A DNA stretch of 37,934 nucleotides from Sedimentisphaerales bacterium (GCA_030611315.1 JAUWPZ010000017.1:1-37934), one strand, 5' to 3'; shown: positions 9,366-18,030, counted from the first letter of the stretch. The notes: a model not told the origin generated them from the letters alone. Numbers and translations: made by a program.

Positions 9366-10127
9366 GTGGATAAACAGGTCAGTATTATGCCCTGCCTGGA
9401 CATGCAGAACGCTCGTGTAGTGAAAGGCGTTCATTTCGTTGACATTCGCGATGCGGGCGACCCGGTCGAATGTGCACAGGCATATTGCAGGGCCGGCGCG
9501 GACGAGCTTGCACTTCTGGACATAACGGCAACCATTGAGAACCGGCCAACCATGCTTGAAGTCGTCAGGAACGTGGCTGAGGCTGCCACTATTCCGTTCA
9601 CTGTCGGCGGCGGTATTTCCGACGTTGCTTCGGCGGCGGCGGTTTTAGAGGCAGGCGCCGACAAGGTATCGACAAGCAGCGCTGCCTTTCGCAAGCCTGA
9701 GATTATCGGGGAAATGGTAGAAGAATTCGGCCCGGAGAAGGTTACTGTCGCCATAGATGTGGATGTGAACAAATCACTTCCCTGCGGCTACGAAGTCTAT
9801 ATCGACGGCGGTCGGACGGCTACCGGCGCCGATGCTTTAGAGTGGGCGAAAAAAGTTGACGGATTTGGAGTTCGGGTAATACTGCCGACCAGCAAGGCCG
9901 GAGACGGCGCCCAGACGGGGTATGACCTTCCTGTTATCAGGGCAATGGCCGAGGCCTGTTCCGCCTCAATTGTAGCATCGGGAGGAGCCGGGAAAATGGA
10001 GCATTTCTATGAAGCTGTGGAAGCCGGTGCGACAATTCTTCTTGCCGCTTCGGTGTTTCATTTCCATATCATCGACATACAGGAATTGAAGAGCTACCTG
10101 CGAAGTCGTGGATTGAATGTGAAGTAA
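9366..10127 (+). CDS. hisF: Imidazole glycerol phosphate synthase cyclase subunit HisF, divergent
   Basis: This 253-residue TIM barrel matches HisF, which uses ammonia from HisH to convert PRFAR to imidazole glycerol phosphate and AICAR in histidine synthesis. Conserved parts are the first-strand catalytic Asp in MPCLDMQ, GGGIS phosphate-binding loop, DKVST, and the C-terminal ASGGAGKMEHF and LAASVFHF segments. The start is GTG with AAAGGAGA just upstream. It departs from typical HisF in two active-site loops: the usual S-I-N-x-A is STSSAA, and the usual TSxDRDGT is TSKAGDGA, so the Asp before the second catalytic Asp is Ala and the Thr after it is Ala, while the second Asp is kept. It sits behind carB, away from other his genes. 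It could be a genuine HisF or a HisF paralogue with another role. Confidence 0.82.
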   Translation: MDKQVSIMPCLDMQNARVVKGVHFVDIRDAGDPVECAQAYCRAGADELALLDITATIENRPTMLEVVRNVAEAATIPFTVGGGISDVASAAAVLEAGADKVSTSSAAFRKPEIIGEMVEEFGPEKVTVAIDVDVNKSLPCGYEVYIDGGRTATGADALEWAKKVDGFGVRVILPTSKAGDGAQTGYDLPVIRAMAEACSASIVASGGAGKMEHFYEAVEAGATILLAASVFHFHIIDIQELKSYLRSRGLNVK

Positions 10128-10246
10128 CGCTTTGACCGTACAGACAGACAGCGCCGCCGGTGGAACTGCCGGGGCGAATGATAGAGAGAATTTAGAATGT
10201 CGATTCCCTTGGGGATAAATTTTGAATTTTGAATTTTGAAGTTGAG

Positions 10247-10579
10247 AGATGGCGATTTTATAGATTGCGCAAATTAACACATAAGAGAAATTGGAAAATT
10301 GGATTTTGGGAAAAATTGGGGATTTTCAGGTTTTTTTAGTTTTTTTTTGTTGCGATGTTCGTTTTTGAGCTAATAACAGGGGTGAGTGAGTTAGGATGGA
10401 GGGCTTGGGCAAAATAGGCAAGAAAAAAGGGGGTAAAAAGTGGTCAAAAATTGACAGAAATTAACACTTTTTGTCATAAATTGACAAGAATTGCACGAAA
10501 ATGGCCTAAAATTGACGTGTTTTCAATCTTAACATTTTGTTAGGTTGGGAAGTATGGGATATTTTAATTAACCGCAGAG
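10247..10579. repeat. Long dispersed noncoding repeat, copy A
   Basis: About 333 bases that align along their whole length with copy B at 18244-18612. Shared landmarks in the same order are TTGCGCAAATTAACA, AATTGGGGATTTTCAGG, GATGTTCGTTTTTGAGCTAA, ATAGGCAAGAAAAAAGG, several AATTGACA-type words, ATTGACGTGTTTT, ATCTTAACATTT and finally TTAACCGCAGAG. Copy A has in-frame stops where copy B happens to be open, so the element is not coding. Each copy is followed by an accessory gene cassette. Confidence 0.8.
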
Positions 10580-10755
10580 ACCGCTGAGAGCGCGGAGAGA
10601 AGATAGAAAGACAATAAGAAAAATTGCCACAGAGGACACAAAGAACACAGGGAATTAGAGATTAGAGATTGGTGATTAGTTGATCGTGGTTTGTGAATCG
10701 TATCTCGGGGAAAAGACATAAAGAGCAAGCCACAGAGAACACAGAGAGCACAGAG
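10571..10755. repeat. CAGAG-rich short interspersed repeats
   Basis: Three clusters of loosely repeated CACAGAG/CGCAGAG words with eight- or nine-base spacing lie at about 10571-10600, 10626-10650 and 10728-10755. Between them is an AGAGATTAGAGATTGGTGAT stretch shared with 13970-13990. Such words are common between genes in environmental bacterial genomes. There are no conserved units with regular unique spacers, so this is not a CRISPR array. Confidence 0.6.
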
Positions 10756-10919
10756 TTAGGTTTTCAATTTGGATTTGACAGATTAAGATCCTTCGGCTAT
10801 GTTCAGGACGCTCACTGGAGTAAGCTCACGTTTTGGGTAGTGTATGGTTTGAAAATGAAAGGGGAAAAATAGGTGGTTGTCCCTAGTTATTCAGTTATTC
10901 AGAAGAAAAGGGGGGGAAA

Positions 10920-11759
10920 ATGTTAAAATTTCAGTTATTCCGTATAAAAGTTTATCCTTCAGGCCAAGGACTTCTTTTTGATAAAACCAAGAAACCTCAT
11001 CAAATCATTTTAGAAGCAATTCAATCTTTGCCCGAAACTGGGCCTGAAAAGCGTATTGGATGGCATCTCGGCAATATCTCAAAGATTGATGAAAACGGAT
11101 TGTACTTTCGAATTGGCAGAACAACAAAGGCTAGAAGAGAGGTATATGAGGATGGGAACTTCCTGGATAAAGAAGCTGAAGAGGCTCCATATACTCACGT
11201 TGTTTTGGATATCCCCATGGAAGTTTGTGCTATCGCAAAGAAGACCAAACTTTCGCTAAGCACGAAGGGAATAGCCAACCAATTAATTAGGTTATTCGCA
11301 AGTTCAGAAACAGCTAAGTATTACGGTGTAGAGTTTGAAATTGACTGGCTGAAGGATCCGGAAGACCTGATAACGCACATTCAGCAGGCTTACGCCATAT
11401 CTCGGTTCTCGATGACTTTTTCCAGACCGAATCCCTTTGACGCAGAGGAGGACATCATTAGACCTTTTAGTGAGTTCATAAAGGAAGCCAAAGCTGAAAA
11501 AGGCAAAGCGCAAGTTGAAGGTGAAAATTTGAAACCTCAAATCTTAGAAGATATAACTCGGTCTGCGGCAGCAACTGGCAATGATGCTTCGGCTCGATTA
11601 CAGATTGATGAAACACAAAAACCGACTATAATCCATTTGCATGATAACCCTGTCTTTATACAACACGATGATGTGTCAGACAATGAACAAAAAAGGACTT
11701 TGCTCAACAAAGTAAGAATAGTTTACGAAAAGGTACGAGGGAAACTTAGCGGTGGATAA
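10920..11759 (+). CDS. Uncharacterised protein, first gene of an accessory cassette
   Basis: This 279-residue soluble protein is not recognised with confidence; its general look is that of DUF4747-type proteins, but I cannot confirm this. It starts with a beta-rich part (KFQLFRIKVYPSG, then RIGWHLGNIS and GLYFRIGR), followed by a helical middle (about 110-180), a segment with SRFSMTFSRPNPFDAEED near residue 170, and a charged C-terminal tail. There is no signal peptide or membrane segment. The next gene starts eight bases before this stop, so the two are translationally coupled and probably work together. The low GC content relative to carB and the repeat-rich spacer upstream suggest acquired DNA. 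Confidence 0.75.
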   Translation: MLKFQLFRIKVYPSGQGLLFDKTKKPHQIILEAIQSLPETGPEKRIGWHLGNISKIDENGLYFRIGRTTKARREVYEDGNFLDKEAEEAPYTHVVLDIPMEVCAIAKKTKLSLSTKGIANQLIRLFASSETAKYYGVEFEIDWLKDPEDLITHIQQAYAISRFSMTFSRPNPFDAEEDIIRPFSEFIKEAKAEKGKAQVEGENLKPQILEDITRSAAATGNDASARLQIDETQKPTIIHLHDNPVFIQHDDVSDNEQKRTLLNKVRIVYEKVRGKLSGG

Positions 11760-12300
11760 TGAGCAACTTATAAGCTACTGGAAATGGCTGTTAAAAGGTA
11801 GTGGTGGACGACCAGGTCTCCAAAGGATATTAAACAAGTGGCTGCTTTTGCATATTCCTGTGGGAATGGGTCTGTCGCTGTTGGTTTCTCTTAAGTTACA
11901 AGCATGCGCTAACGCCGTGTTACTACCATTGGCGGGAATTCTCATCGGGCTTTCATTCGCCTGGGCAGGAAACGCAAACGCTCTGCTACAAACGGAGGAA
12001 ATCGAGCTACTATCGAAGCATCACAAGGGGGGTTTTGTTGAGTACGTCTTCATTTACCAAACAGCAATCCTGATGATTCTCGTTACCCTGGTTCTTTGGG
12101 GCTTAGCAGGTTTGGGTATTTATGATGAAACTTGGCCCACGATGTGCAATCCGAAGGCATATTTTTCATTAAAAACACTTCTTTTCTCACTTTGTAGCTT
12201 AGCACTACGCGAGTGCTGGCAGGTTGTTTCTGGCACCCATTGGATGCTACGTATCAGAAAGGAAATAAAGGATCAGCTGAATAAAAAAGATGAAGACTGA
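11752..12300 (+). CDS. Small multi-pass membrane protein coupled to the upstream gene
   Basis: This 182-residue protein begins at a GTG inside the end of the previous gene (eight-base overlap). Hydrophobic segments lie at about residues 28-46 and 50-70, then 98-122, and 133-152, giving three or four membrane passes, with a basic, charged tail (RIRKEIKDQLNKKDED). It is not recognised. The combination of a soluble partner with a small helical membrane protein is the layout of several anti-phage systems in which the membrane protein is the killing effector, but nothing in the sequence proves such a role here. The methyltransferase gene begins about 75 bases downstream. Confidence 0.7.
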   Translation: MDNEQLISYWKWLLKGSGGRPGLQRILNKWLLLHIPVGMGLSLLVSLKLQACANAVLLPLAGILIGLSFAWAGNANALLQTEEIELLSKHHKGGFVEYVFIYQTAILMILVTLVLWGLAGLGIYDETWPTMCNPKAYFSLKTLLFSLCSLALRECWQVVSGTHWMLRIRKEIKDQLNKKDED

Positions 12301-12375
12301 AAAACCAGAACTGGTAGTGGGGTAAATACGTTAAGTGGGGCTTATGAACGGCAAAATTGTAGGCGGAGATAATGT

Positions 12376-13860
12376 ATGGCGGAAAACGTTTTATATTACG
12401 GCGATAATCTTGAGATTCTTCGGCGGTACATCAAGGACGAGACAATCGACCTTATCTATCTTGACCCGCCGTTTAAAAGCAATCAAGATTACAACGTTTT
12501 ATTTAAGGAACAGAACGGGAGCTGTTCAGCCGCACAGATTAAAGCTTTCGAGGATACATGGCAATGGGACCAAGGTTCGGCTGAAGCATATGAGGAGGTC
12601 GTTGAGAATGGGCCAGACAAAGTTTCGAAAGTGATGCAAGCACTTCGTACGTTTCTTGGTGAAAATGACATGATGGCATACCTTTCGATGATGGCACCCC
12701 GATTATTGGAATTAAGCCGAGTCCTAAAATCTAGCGGGTCAATATACTTACACTGCGACCAGACAGCAAGCGCTCACCTTCGGCTGCTTATGGATGCTGT
12801 TTTTGGGACGAATAATTTTCGCAATGAGATTGTGTGGCATTATCGGAGATGGACAGCAGCCGCGAAAAAGTTCCAACGACTGCACGATACGATTCTTTTT
12901 TATACGAAAACAAATAAATACGTATTCAATCAACTTTTGATACCGTACACGAAAGGATCGGTTAAGCGTAAGAAGCAGGGGATACTCCACAGATTCAAAC
13001 GAGGAGAAGAACCTGTTTTGGTCAGTAATAAGGAGCTTCAAGCTGACGGTGTTCCCGAAAATGATGTATGGAACATCCCCTTCGTTGCACCTTCAGCCAA
13101 GGAACGCCTCGGTTATCCTACACAAAAGCCAGAAGCCCTACTTGAACGTATTATTAAAGCAAGTAGTAACAAGAGGGATACCGTCCTTGATCCGTTCTGT
13201 GGATGTGGGACGACTATTGCTGTTGCGCAGAAGTTGAAAAGACAATGGATTGGTATCGACATTACATGTTTGGCCACTGCCCTGATTAAACATAGGCTCC
13301 AGTACGCTTTTGGGCGGAAGACTCGAAAGACTTATAGGGTGATTGGGGAACCAGTTTCGCTTACTGACGCGGAGACGCTAGCTAAGGAGAACTGGCATCA
13401 GTTTGAGTGTTGGGCTTTGGGCTTGGTTGGTGCAAGGCCAGTCGAGAAGAAAAAGGGAGCGGATAAAGGAATTGATGGCCGGTTGTATTTCCATGATGAG
13501 CCGGACAAGAAACGGAAAACAAAGCAGATTATTCTTTCGGTAAAAAGTGGTGAAAAGGTTGGCGTGTCACAACTTCGGGACCTTCGAGGAGTGGTAGATA
13601 GAGAAGATGCGGAGATAGGCGTATTGATTTCAATGGCTAAGCCAACCAGCGCTATGCGCAAGGAGGCGGCAAGCGGTGGCTTCTATAAGTCGCCGTGGGG
13701 CAAGCATCCAAGGTTGCAGTTATTGACGGTAGAAGAATTGCTTGGCGGAAAAGGGATAGACTATCCGTCTTCGGAGGGAGTGAATGTTACGTTCAAGAAG
13801 GCACCAAAAGCGAAGGGTAAAGAAATCGAGCATCCCGAATTAAATTATTCGGAGGAATAG
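12376..13860 (+). CDS. DNA methyltransferase fused to Mrr-like restriction endonuclease domain
   Basis: This 494-residue protein has two parts. Residues 1-325 form an N6/N4-type DNA methyltransferase of the beta arrangement: the catalytic motif DPPF (YLDPPFKS, about residue 35) precedes the SAM-binding motif DPFCGCGTT (about 272). Residues 335-470 resemble Mrr/PD-(D/E)xK nucleases: GADKGIDG gives the Asp, and ILSVKSG gives the distal Lys, with Ser where many members have Gln or Glu. The closing segment TVEELLGGKGIDYP is typical of this fused family. It may modify DNA, and possibly cut, from one polypeptide; activity of the nuclease part is uncertain given the Ser. GGCGGAG lies upstream of the ATG. 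It may belong to the same acquired cassette as the two genes before it. Confidence 0.85.
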   Translation: MAENVLYYGDNLEILRRYIKDETIDLIYLDPPFKSNQDYNVLFKEQNGSCSAAQIKAFEDTWQWDQGSAEAYEEVVENGPDKVSKVMQALRTFLGENDMMAYLSMMAPRLLELSRVLKSSGSIYLHCDQTASAHLRLLMDAVFGTNNFRNEIVWHYRRWTAAAKKFQRLHDTILFYTKTNKYVFNQLLIPYTKGSVKRKKQGILHRFKRGEEPVLVSNKELQADGVPENDVWNIPFVAPSAKERLGYPTQKPEALLERIIKASSNKRDTVLDPFCGCGTTIAVAQKLKRQWIGIDITCLATALIKHRLQYAFGRKTRKTYRVIGEPVSLTDAETLAKENWHQFECWALGLVGARPVEKKKGADKGIDGRLYFHDEPDKKRKTKQIILSVKSGEKVGVSQLRDLRGVVDREDAEIGVLISMAKPTSAMRKEAASGGFYKSPWGKHPRLQLLTVEELLGGKGIDYPSSEGVNVTFKKAPKAKGKEIEHPELNYSEE

Positions 13861-14312
13861 AATTTGCTGTTGGTACCTGTTTCCCAGGGGAAGCAGCAGA
13901 AACAGAGGGGCAAAGGAGCAGAGGGGCAGAGGAAAAAGATAAAAATGGCCACAAAGAGTGCAGGGAATTAGAGATTAGAGATTGGTGATTAGTTAGTTTC
14001 TGTTGCGGAAAGCCAAAACTGGTGATGTCACCCCTGTGGAAGCAGGGGTCTATATCAAAAAAACCTGGATTCCTGCTACCCGCCTTCGCGGGCACAAGCT
14101 TCGCAGGAATGACAAATGTTGTTTCCGCAACAGGAACTAACTAATCGTCCACGTAAATGTTTGAACTATCGGACACCCGCAGAGGTCTTTTGGCGCAGGA
14201 AGATATGTTGCGCTTCAGGTTAAAATTTTCGTTTACTTTTACTGCGCCATTTCGTATATTCTATGCAATGTTTTCTTCACAAGTATCAACGTAACAATGG
14301 GAGGTTGCCGGT
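13861..14312. other. Noncoding spacer containing an inverted-repeat element
   Basis: About 450 bases between the methyltransferase and the aldo/keto reductase. It contains CAGAGGGGCA-type short repeats (13895-13935), a copy of the AGAGATTAGAGATTGGTGAT word shared with 10660-10679, and the 160-bp inverted-repeat element described separately. No gene is seen. Confidence 0.5.
13987..14146. repeat. 160-bp inverted-repeat (MITE/REP-like) element
   Basis: Left arm 13987-14011 and right arm 14122-14146 are inverted copies matching at 24 of 25 positions. Inside are two more hairpins: CCCCTG/CAGGGG near 14031-14047, and a nested one in which ATTCCTGC (near 14069) pairs with GCAGGAAT (14103-14110) around CCCGC/GCGGG. 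The whole could fold into a large cruciform or RNA stem. It encodes no protein. No clear target-site duplication was found next to the arms. Confidence 0.75.
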
Positions 14313-15494
14313 ATGACAACTGCATCGAGCCGGATGGCTGTTGACCGCCGCACGTTTCTGCGAGGCTGTGCCGGGGCCGCTTTGACAATTGCTCTTGCGT
14401 CGGCGCCGCGGCAGGTAAAGGGCTCGGCAGTCGAAGCAAAGAGAGAATGGCGAAACAAACAACAGGGGATGGCCTACCGTCGATTGGGGCGGACCGGTTT
14501 TATGGTCTCGGAGGTCCTTTGCGGCGGCGACCCGATTCGGCCGGACAATTACAAGCACCTGGAGCTGGCGCTGGATATGGGCCTGAACTACTTTGATATG
14601 GCGCCGGCATACGGAAAGGGTGAATGTGAACGTGCCTACGGCAAGCTAATCGCTGCTTCTTCCAGGCGGGAGCGTGTCTTTATGAATACGAAAATCAGCT
14701 CGTTCAACGACGTTCGCAACAGGTTATATAAGGAGATTTTCGATTCTCTGCCTTCGGCAAAGCAGGATGCGATTGTCAAAAAGGCCAGGGCGATGCGCGA
14801 GCGGCGCGGCGTGGAAAAGCCGGGCTATTTTCTCAAGTATTTCAACTCTCAGGACAGGCAGTTCGAACCGACGTACCTGAGCAACGCGATGAGGCCTGAT
14901 TACGGGCACCGGGTCGAGGGCAGCAGCGAGTTTCGCCGGACTTTCGTCGAGTCGATAGAGGGCAGCCTAAAGCGTGCGGGGACGGACTATTTTGATTTGG
15001 TGATGTGTCCGCATGGGGCCAATTCGCCGGAGGAGGTGCAGGTGCCGGAGATATTCGAGACGTTCGCAATGCTAAAAAAGCAGGGCAAGGTTCGATACCT
15101 CGGCGTCTCGTCGCACAACGACCCGGCCGGGGTGCTGCGAGCGGCGACGGAATCCGGCAAATACGATGTTGTAATGATGGCGTACAACGTTATTAACGGG
15201 GGGTACCTCGAGCGGGCCATTCGAGAAGCGGCGAGCAAAGATATGGGGCTTATCGCGATGAAAGTGGCAATGGCGGTGGCCACGCACCACAAGGCCCTTC
15301 AGCCTATCCCCGAATGGCGGATACAAAAAGTGCACCGCATCGTTCCGGGAGATATGAAGGCGCCGATGAAGGCGTATCTCTGGGCGCTGCAGAATCCGAA
15401 TATTTCGGCGGTTGCCTCGAATCTGTGGGACGAAAATTACATCCGTGAAAACCTGTCCTTAGCCGGCAGGAAAGTTCAATTACAGCCGGCCTGA
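14313..15494 (+). CDS. Tat-exported aldo/keto reductase family oxidoreductase
   Basis: This 393-residue protein opens with a twin-arginine signal: DRRTFLRG at about 11-18, then a hydrophobic stretch ending near residue 37, so a folded, cofactor-loaded protein is probably exported. The mature part is an aldo/keto reductase: AYRRLGRTG start, catalytic Asp and Tyr in YFDMAPAYGKGE, Lys in FMNTKIS and His in VMCPHGAN. A roughly 60-residue insertion after the Lys strand (about 130-195) is longer than in minimal members. Planctomycetota carry many such exported reductases with unknown substrates. GGGAGG lies before the ATG. The neighbouring genes do not reveal a pathway. Confidence 0.9.
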   Translation: MTTASSRMAVDRRTFLRGCAGAALTIALASAPRQVKGSAVEAKREWRNKQQGMAYRRLGRTGFMVSEVLCGGDPIRPDNYKHLELALDMGLNYFDMAPAYGKGECERAYGKLIAASSRRERVFMNTKISSFNDVRNRLYKEIFDSLPSAKQDAIVKKARAMRERRGVEKPGYFLKYFNSQDRQFEPTYLSNAMRPDYGHRVEGSSEFRRTFVESIEGSLKRAGTDYFDLVMCPHGANSPEEVQVPEIFETFAMLKKQGKVRYLGVSSHNDPAGVLRAATESGKYDVVMMAYNVINGGYLERAIREAASKDMGLIAMKVAMAVATHHKALQPIPEWRIQKVHRIVPGDMKAPMKAYLWALQNPNISAVASNLWDENYIRENLSLAGRKVQLQPA

Positions 15495-15629
15495 CAGCGG
15501 TGCGAAGATAAACTTTGCCGCAATCGGGAAATACCGGCAACGTTCGGCTGCCTTGACGATTCCGCGGAAATCAGGCGCCATCTAACGAACGATATGTTTT
15601 GTTGCTATGGGGGGCGTAAGTGTCGGACT

Positions 15630-15920
15630 ATGGCCGATAAGAAAAAGAATACCTGGCTCGCCAAGACAAAAAGGACCTTTACTTCGATACTGCCTGTCTC
15701 CAAAAGACGCAAAGGCGCCTGTATCGGCTGCGGCGCATGTTGTAAACTGCCGAACCTCTGCCGCTTCCTTGAGTATGGGCCGGATGGTAAATCTCGTTGT
15801 ACGATTTACGCAATTCGTCCCTTAAACTGCAGAAAATACCCGCGAACCGAATCGGAATTTATTACCGCGGATACATGTGGTTTCAGATTCGAATCGAATG
15901 AAGCCGGCCTGGCTGAATAA
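15630..15920 (+). CDS. YkgJ-type cysteine-cluster protein
   Basis: This small protein (about 96 residues from the ATG at 15630; an ATG at 15594 would add 12) has the signature CIGCGACCKLPNLC followed by CTIYAIRPLNCRKYP and a final Cys. This is the CxxCGxCC...C...RPxxCRxYP pattern of the YkgJ/FliB-like family, thought to bind zinc or an Fe-S cluster. A basic N-terminal stretch (KKKNTWLAKTKRTF) precedes it. The later start gives a more usual N-terminus, but no strong ribosome binding site separates the two. The biological role is unknown. Confidence 0.8.
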   Translation: MADKKKNTWLAKTKRTFTSILPVSKRRKGACIGCGACCKLPNLCRFLEYGPDGKSRCTIYAIRPLNCRKYPRTESEFITADTCGFRFESNEAGLAE

Positions 15921-15956
15921 TCGACATCTCAGTGGAGTTTGTTGTAAGCAGCTCTG

Positions 15957-16484
15957 TTACGCCTTACGTCTCCCAAGCAAAGCCAGGCTGCCTAAAACCA
16001 ACAATACTCCCGTTGCCGGTTCGGGGATTATGAATACGTTCTGTGTGAAACGTATGAGGAACAGCCTACGGTTGTTAATTATCCAGCCCCTGTTCAAAGT
16101 CATCCTCGGACTGCCGCCCGCCCCGCCCCCTCCCGCAACTAAAATGTCCTTTCCGGTTCGCTCGAATATAGCAACAATAACTTTCGGCTCATCAAGAAAT
16201 ACAATAGTGTTGCTCGCGTTCGGGTCAAGCACATCGCCCATCCAGAACACGAATCTATAGCCGGTCTCTGGAACCGCGGTCAAGATAACCTTTGAGCCCA
16301 TCTTAAAGTGATGCACACCTGCAGGGGGAGTTGTTATGCCGCCCTGGACGGGTCTGTGTTGAATAAGCAGCGCCGTGTCCGGCGTTTGGCAATGCGCCGG
16401 CGCAGACAGACACTCCATAATAATTACAACGGCAACTACTACCCCCTTCCTCCCTGTGAATATCCGACCACTCCGTTCCATCAT
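15957..16484 (-). CDS. Short PEP-CTERM protein with an InlB-type repeat
   Basis: This 175-residue exported protein has a hydrophobic N-terminal signal (about residues 13-32), then one InlB-B-type/bacterial repeat (about 42-110: GGITTPPAGVHHFKMGSKV and TAVPETGYRFVFWMGDV). It ends with a PEP-CTERM sorting tail: IPEPATG, a hydrophobic helix and the basic end GRRKA. Such tails direct proteins to exosortase processing at the cell surface. A glycine run (GGGGAGG) lies between the repeat and the tail. No exosortase is in the window. It converges with the YkgJ-like gene. A surface or extracellular-matrix role is likely, but the ligand is unknown. Confidence 0.82.
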   Translation of the reverse strand: MMERSGRIFTGRKGVVVAVVIIMECLSAPAHCQTPDTALLIQHRPVQGGITTPPAGVHHFKMGSKVILTAVPETGYRFVFWMGDVLDPNASNTIVFLDEPKVIVAIFERTGKDILVAGGGGAGGSPRMTLNRGWIINNRRLFLIRFTQNVFIIPEPATGVLLVLGSLALLGRRKA

Positions 16485-16833
16485 ACTACATCCTTGTAGT
16501 TAGATTTCTTAGCCTTGCAAAGGTAAAAAAACCGTTCCTGTCGTACGATACAACCTTGTATCCTAATTTTCTATTTGACTGCAATGTCCGAGAAAAACAA
16601 GTTTTTTTTCGGATTTTCAAGCATCGCCGCCAAACATTTCACAGGTAACTGTCAGTAACAGCCCTTTTCGAGGTCGCCAATGGCGATTTGATGGCCAAAT
16701 ATATGCAGAAAAAATTTTAGAAAAAAACTCTGTTTTTACAGAAATGCCTTGCTGTTCGCGGTATAAACCCTGAAAAAAGGCTCATCTTTGCCGAAACGCC
16801 GCTTGAATGGCATCCGGTCTTCTTATTCGGTTT
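16485..16833. other. Intergenic region between two leftward genes
   Basis: About 350 AT-rich bases with runs of A and T (for example near 16601-16610 and 16713-16728). It should hold the end of the aminotransferase transcript and the promoter of the PEP-CTERM gene. AAAAAC/GTTTTT near 16722-16737 could form a short hairpin; this is weak. No gene is seen. Confidence 0.4.
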
Positions 16834-18030
16834 TTATCGGCCTTTGCGCACAAATCGGCTGATGTTGCGGACCGCCTGCCGGAGACGCTGCTCGTTTTCC
16901 ACGAGGGCGATGCGCATGTAATTCTCGCCGTTTTCACCGAAAGCCCTGCCGGGAGCGATTGCAACCTCTGCATACTCCATCAGGTCCATTGCATAGTCGA
17001 TACTGCCCTTGCCTTTGGAATGTTCCTGCGGCACCCTGGCCCAAACGAACATTGTGGCGCGCGGCTTTTCCACTTCCCAGCCGATTCTTTGCAAGCCCTC
17101 GCAGACCACGTCACGTCGTGCCCGGTACTTTTGATTCTGAACGTCTATGTCCTCGTTGCATTGGCGCAGCGCAATAATGCCGGCTATCTGTATCGCCTGG
17201 AATATGCCGTAATCGTAATAGCCCTTTATTGTGGCGAGGTAATCTATCATATCTTTGTTGCCTGCTGCAAAGCCGATGCGGAAACCCGCCATATTGTACG
17301 GTTTGCTCATCGTAATGAATTCAACCCCGATGTCTTTCGCTCCCTTGACCGAAAGAAAGCTCGGCGCCTCATAGCCGTCAAAGCAGCTCTCCCCGTAAGC
17401 AAAATCGTTAATGACGGCGATGCCGAACCGCTTTGCAAGCTCGACCACCGGCTCGAAGAACCCTTCATCGACGGTCATCGCGGTCGGATTGTGGGGGTAA
17501 TTGAGAATCAGCAGCTTCGGCTTCGGATACATGTTCTCGATTACCATCGCGACGTTATTGATAAATTTCTCATCGTTGCCTAAGGGCACGGATACTACGT
17601 TACCGCCGGCCAGAGCGACGGAATAATTATGTATGGGAAAGGCCGGGTCCGGCACTACGGCTGTATCACCCGGGCCCATCATAGCTAAGCACAAATGGCT
17701 GAAACCCTCCTTCGAGCCTATACAGACAAGCACCTCGGTTTCCCAGTCTAATTGGACGTTCCATTTGCGCTCGTACTTGTTCGCTATTTCCCTTCGCAGG
17801 TTCTTAATGCCTTTCGATGCGCTGTAGCGGTGGTTGCGCGGGTCCTGGACCGCCTCGCACAGCTTGTCAATCACAACCTGCGGAGCCGGGTCGGATGGAT
17901 TGCCCATCCCGAGGTCGATAATATCTATGCCCGCCTGGCGCTTGGCGAGTTTCAGCGCGTTCAATCGCCCAAACAGGTAGGGCGGCAGACGTGTTATTCT
18001 TTGTGCCGGTTCAATCTTAAATTCAGTCAT
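16834..18030 (-). CDS. alaC: PLP-dependent class I/II aminotransferase, AlaC-like
   Basis: At 398 residues this is a complete fold-type I aminotransferase. It closely follows the AlaC (glutamate-pyruvate) / LL-DAP aminotransferase-like group: N-terminal RITRLPPYLFGRLNALK, then DLGMGNPSDP, YSASKGIKNLRR, the NYPHNPTA strand-loop and INDFAYGE, with the PLP-binding lysine in TMSKPYNMAGFRIGF, and a C-terminal MRIALVEN carrying the substrate-carboxylate arginine. It probably moves amino groups between alanine or a related amino acid and 2-oxoglutarate in the cytoplasm. In some bacteria close relatives serve methionine or lysine pathways, so the exact substrate is uncertain. It is transcribed alone. 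Confidence 0.88.
   Translation of the reverse strand: MTEFKIEPAQRITRLPPYLFGRLNALKLAKRQAGIDIIDLGMGNPSDPAPQVVIDKLCEAVQDPRNHRYSASKGIKNLRREIANKYERKWNVQLDWETEVLVCIGSKEGFSHLCLAMMGPGDTAVVPDPAFPIHNYSVALAGGNVVSVPLGNDEKFINNVAMVIENMYPKPKLLILNYPHNPTAMTVDEGFFEPVVELAKRFGIAVINDFAYGESCFDGYEAPSFLSVKGAKDIGVEFITMSKPYNMAGFRIGFAAGNKDMIDYLATIKGYYDYGIFQAIQIAGIIALRQCNEDIDVQNQKYRARRDVVCEGLQRIGWEVEKPRATMFVWARVPQEHSKGKGSIDYAMDLMEYAEVAIAPGRAFGENGENYMRIALVENEQRLRQAVRNISRFVRKGR

Larger units (their letters stand above)
10128..10919. other. Repeat-rich noncoding spacer between hisF and the accessory cassette
   Basis: About 790 bases without a credible gene. It holds, in order: a GAATTTT tandem run near 10218-10240; copy A of the long dispersed repeat (10247-10579); CAGAG-rich short repeats at 10571-10650 and 10728-10755; and the element GGAATTAGAGATTAGAGATT (10651-10670), which recurs near 13965-13995. 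Short ORFs here are repeat-derived. Confidence 0.6.

Noticed and set aside
10571-10755. CRISPR array from regular CAGAG words
   Set aside because: Words are short and variable, with eight- or nine-base spacing and no unique spacers. No cas gene is present.
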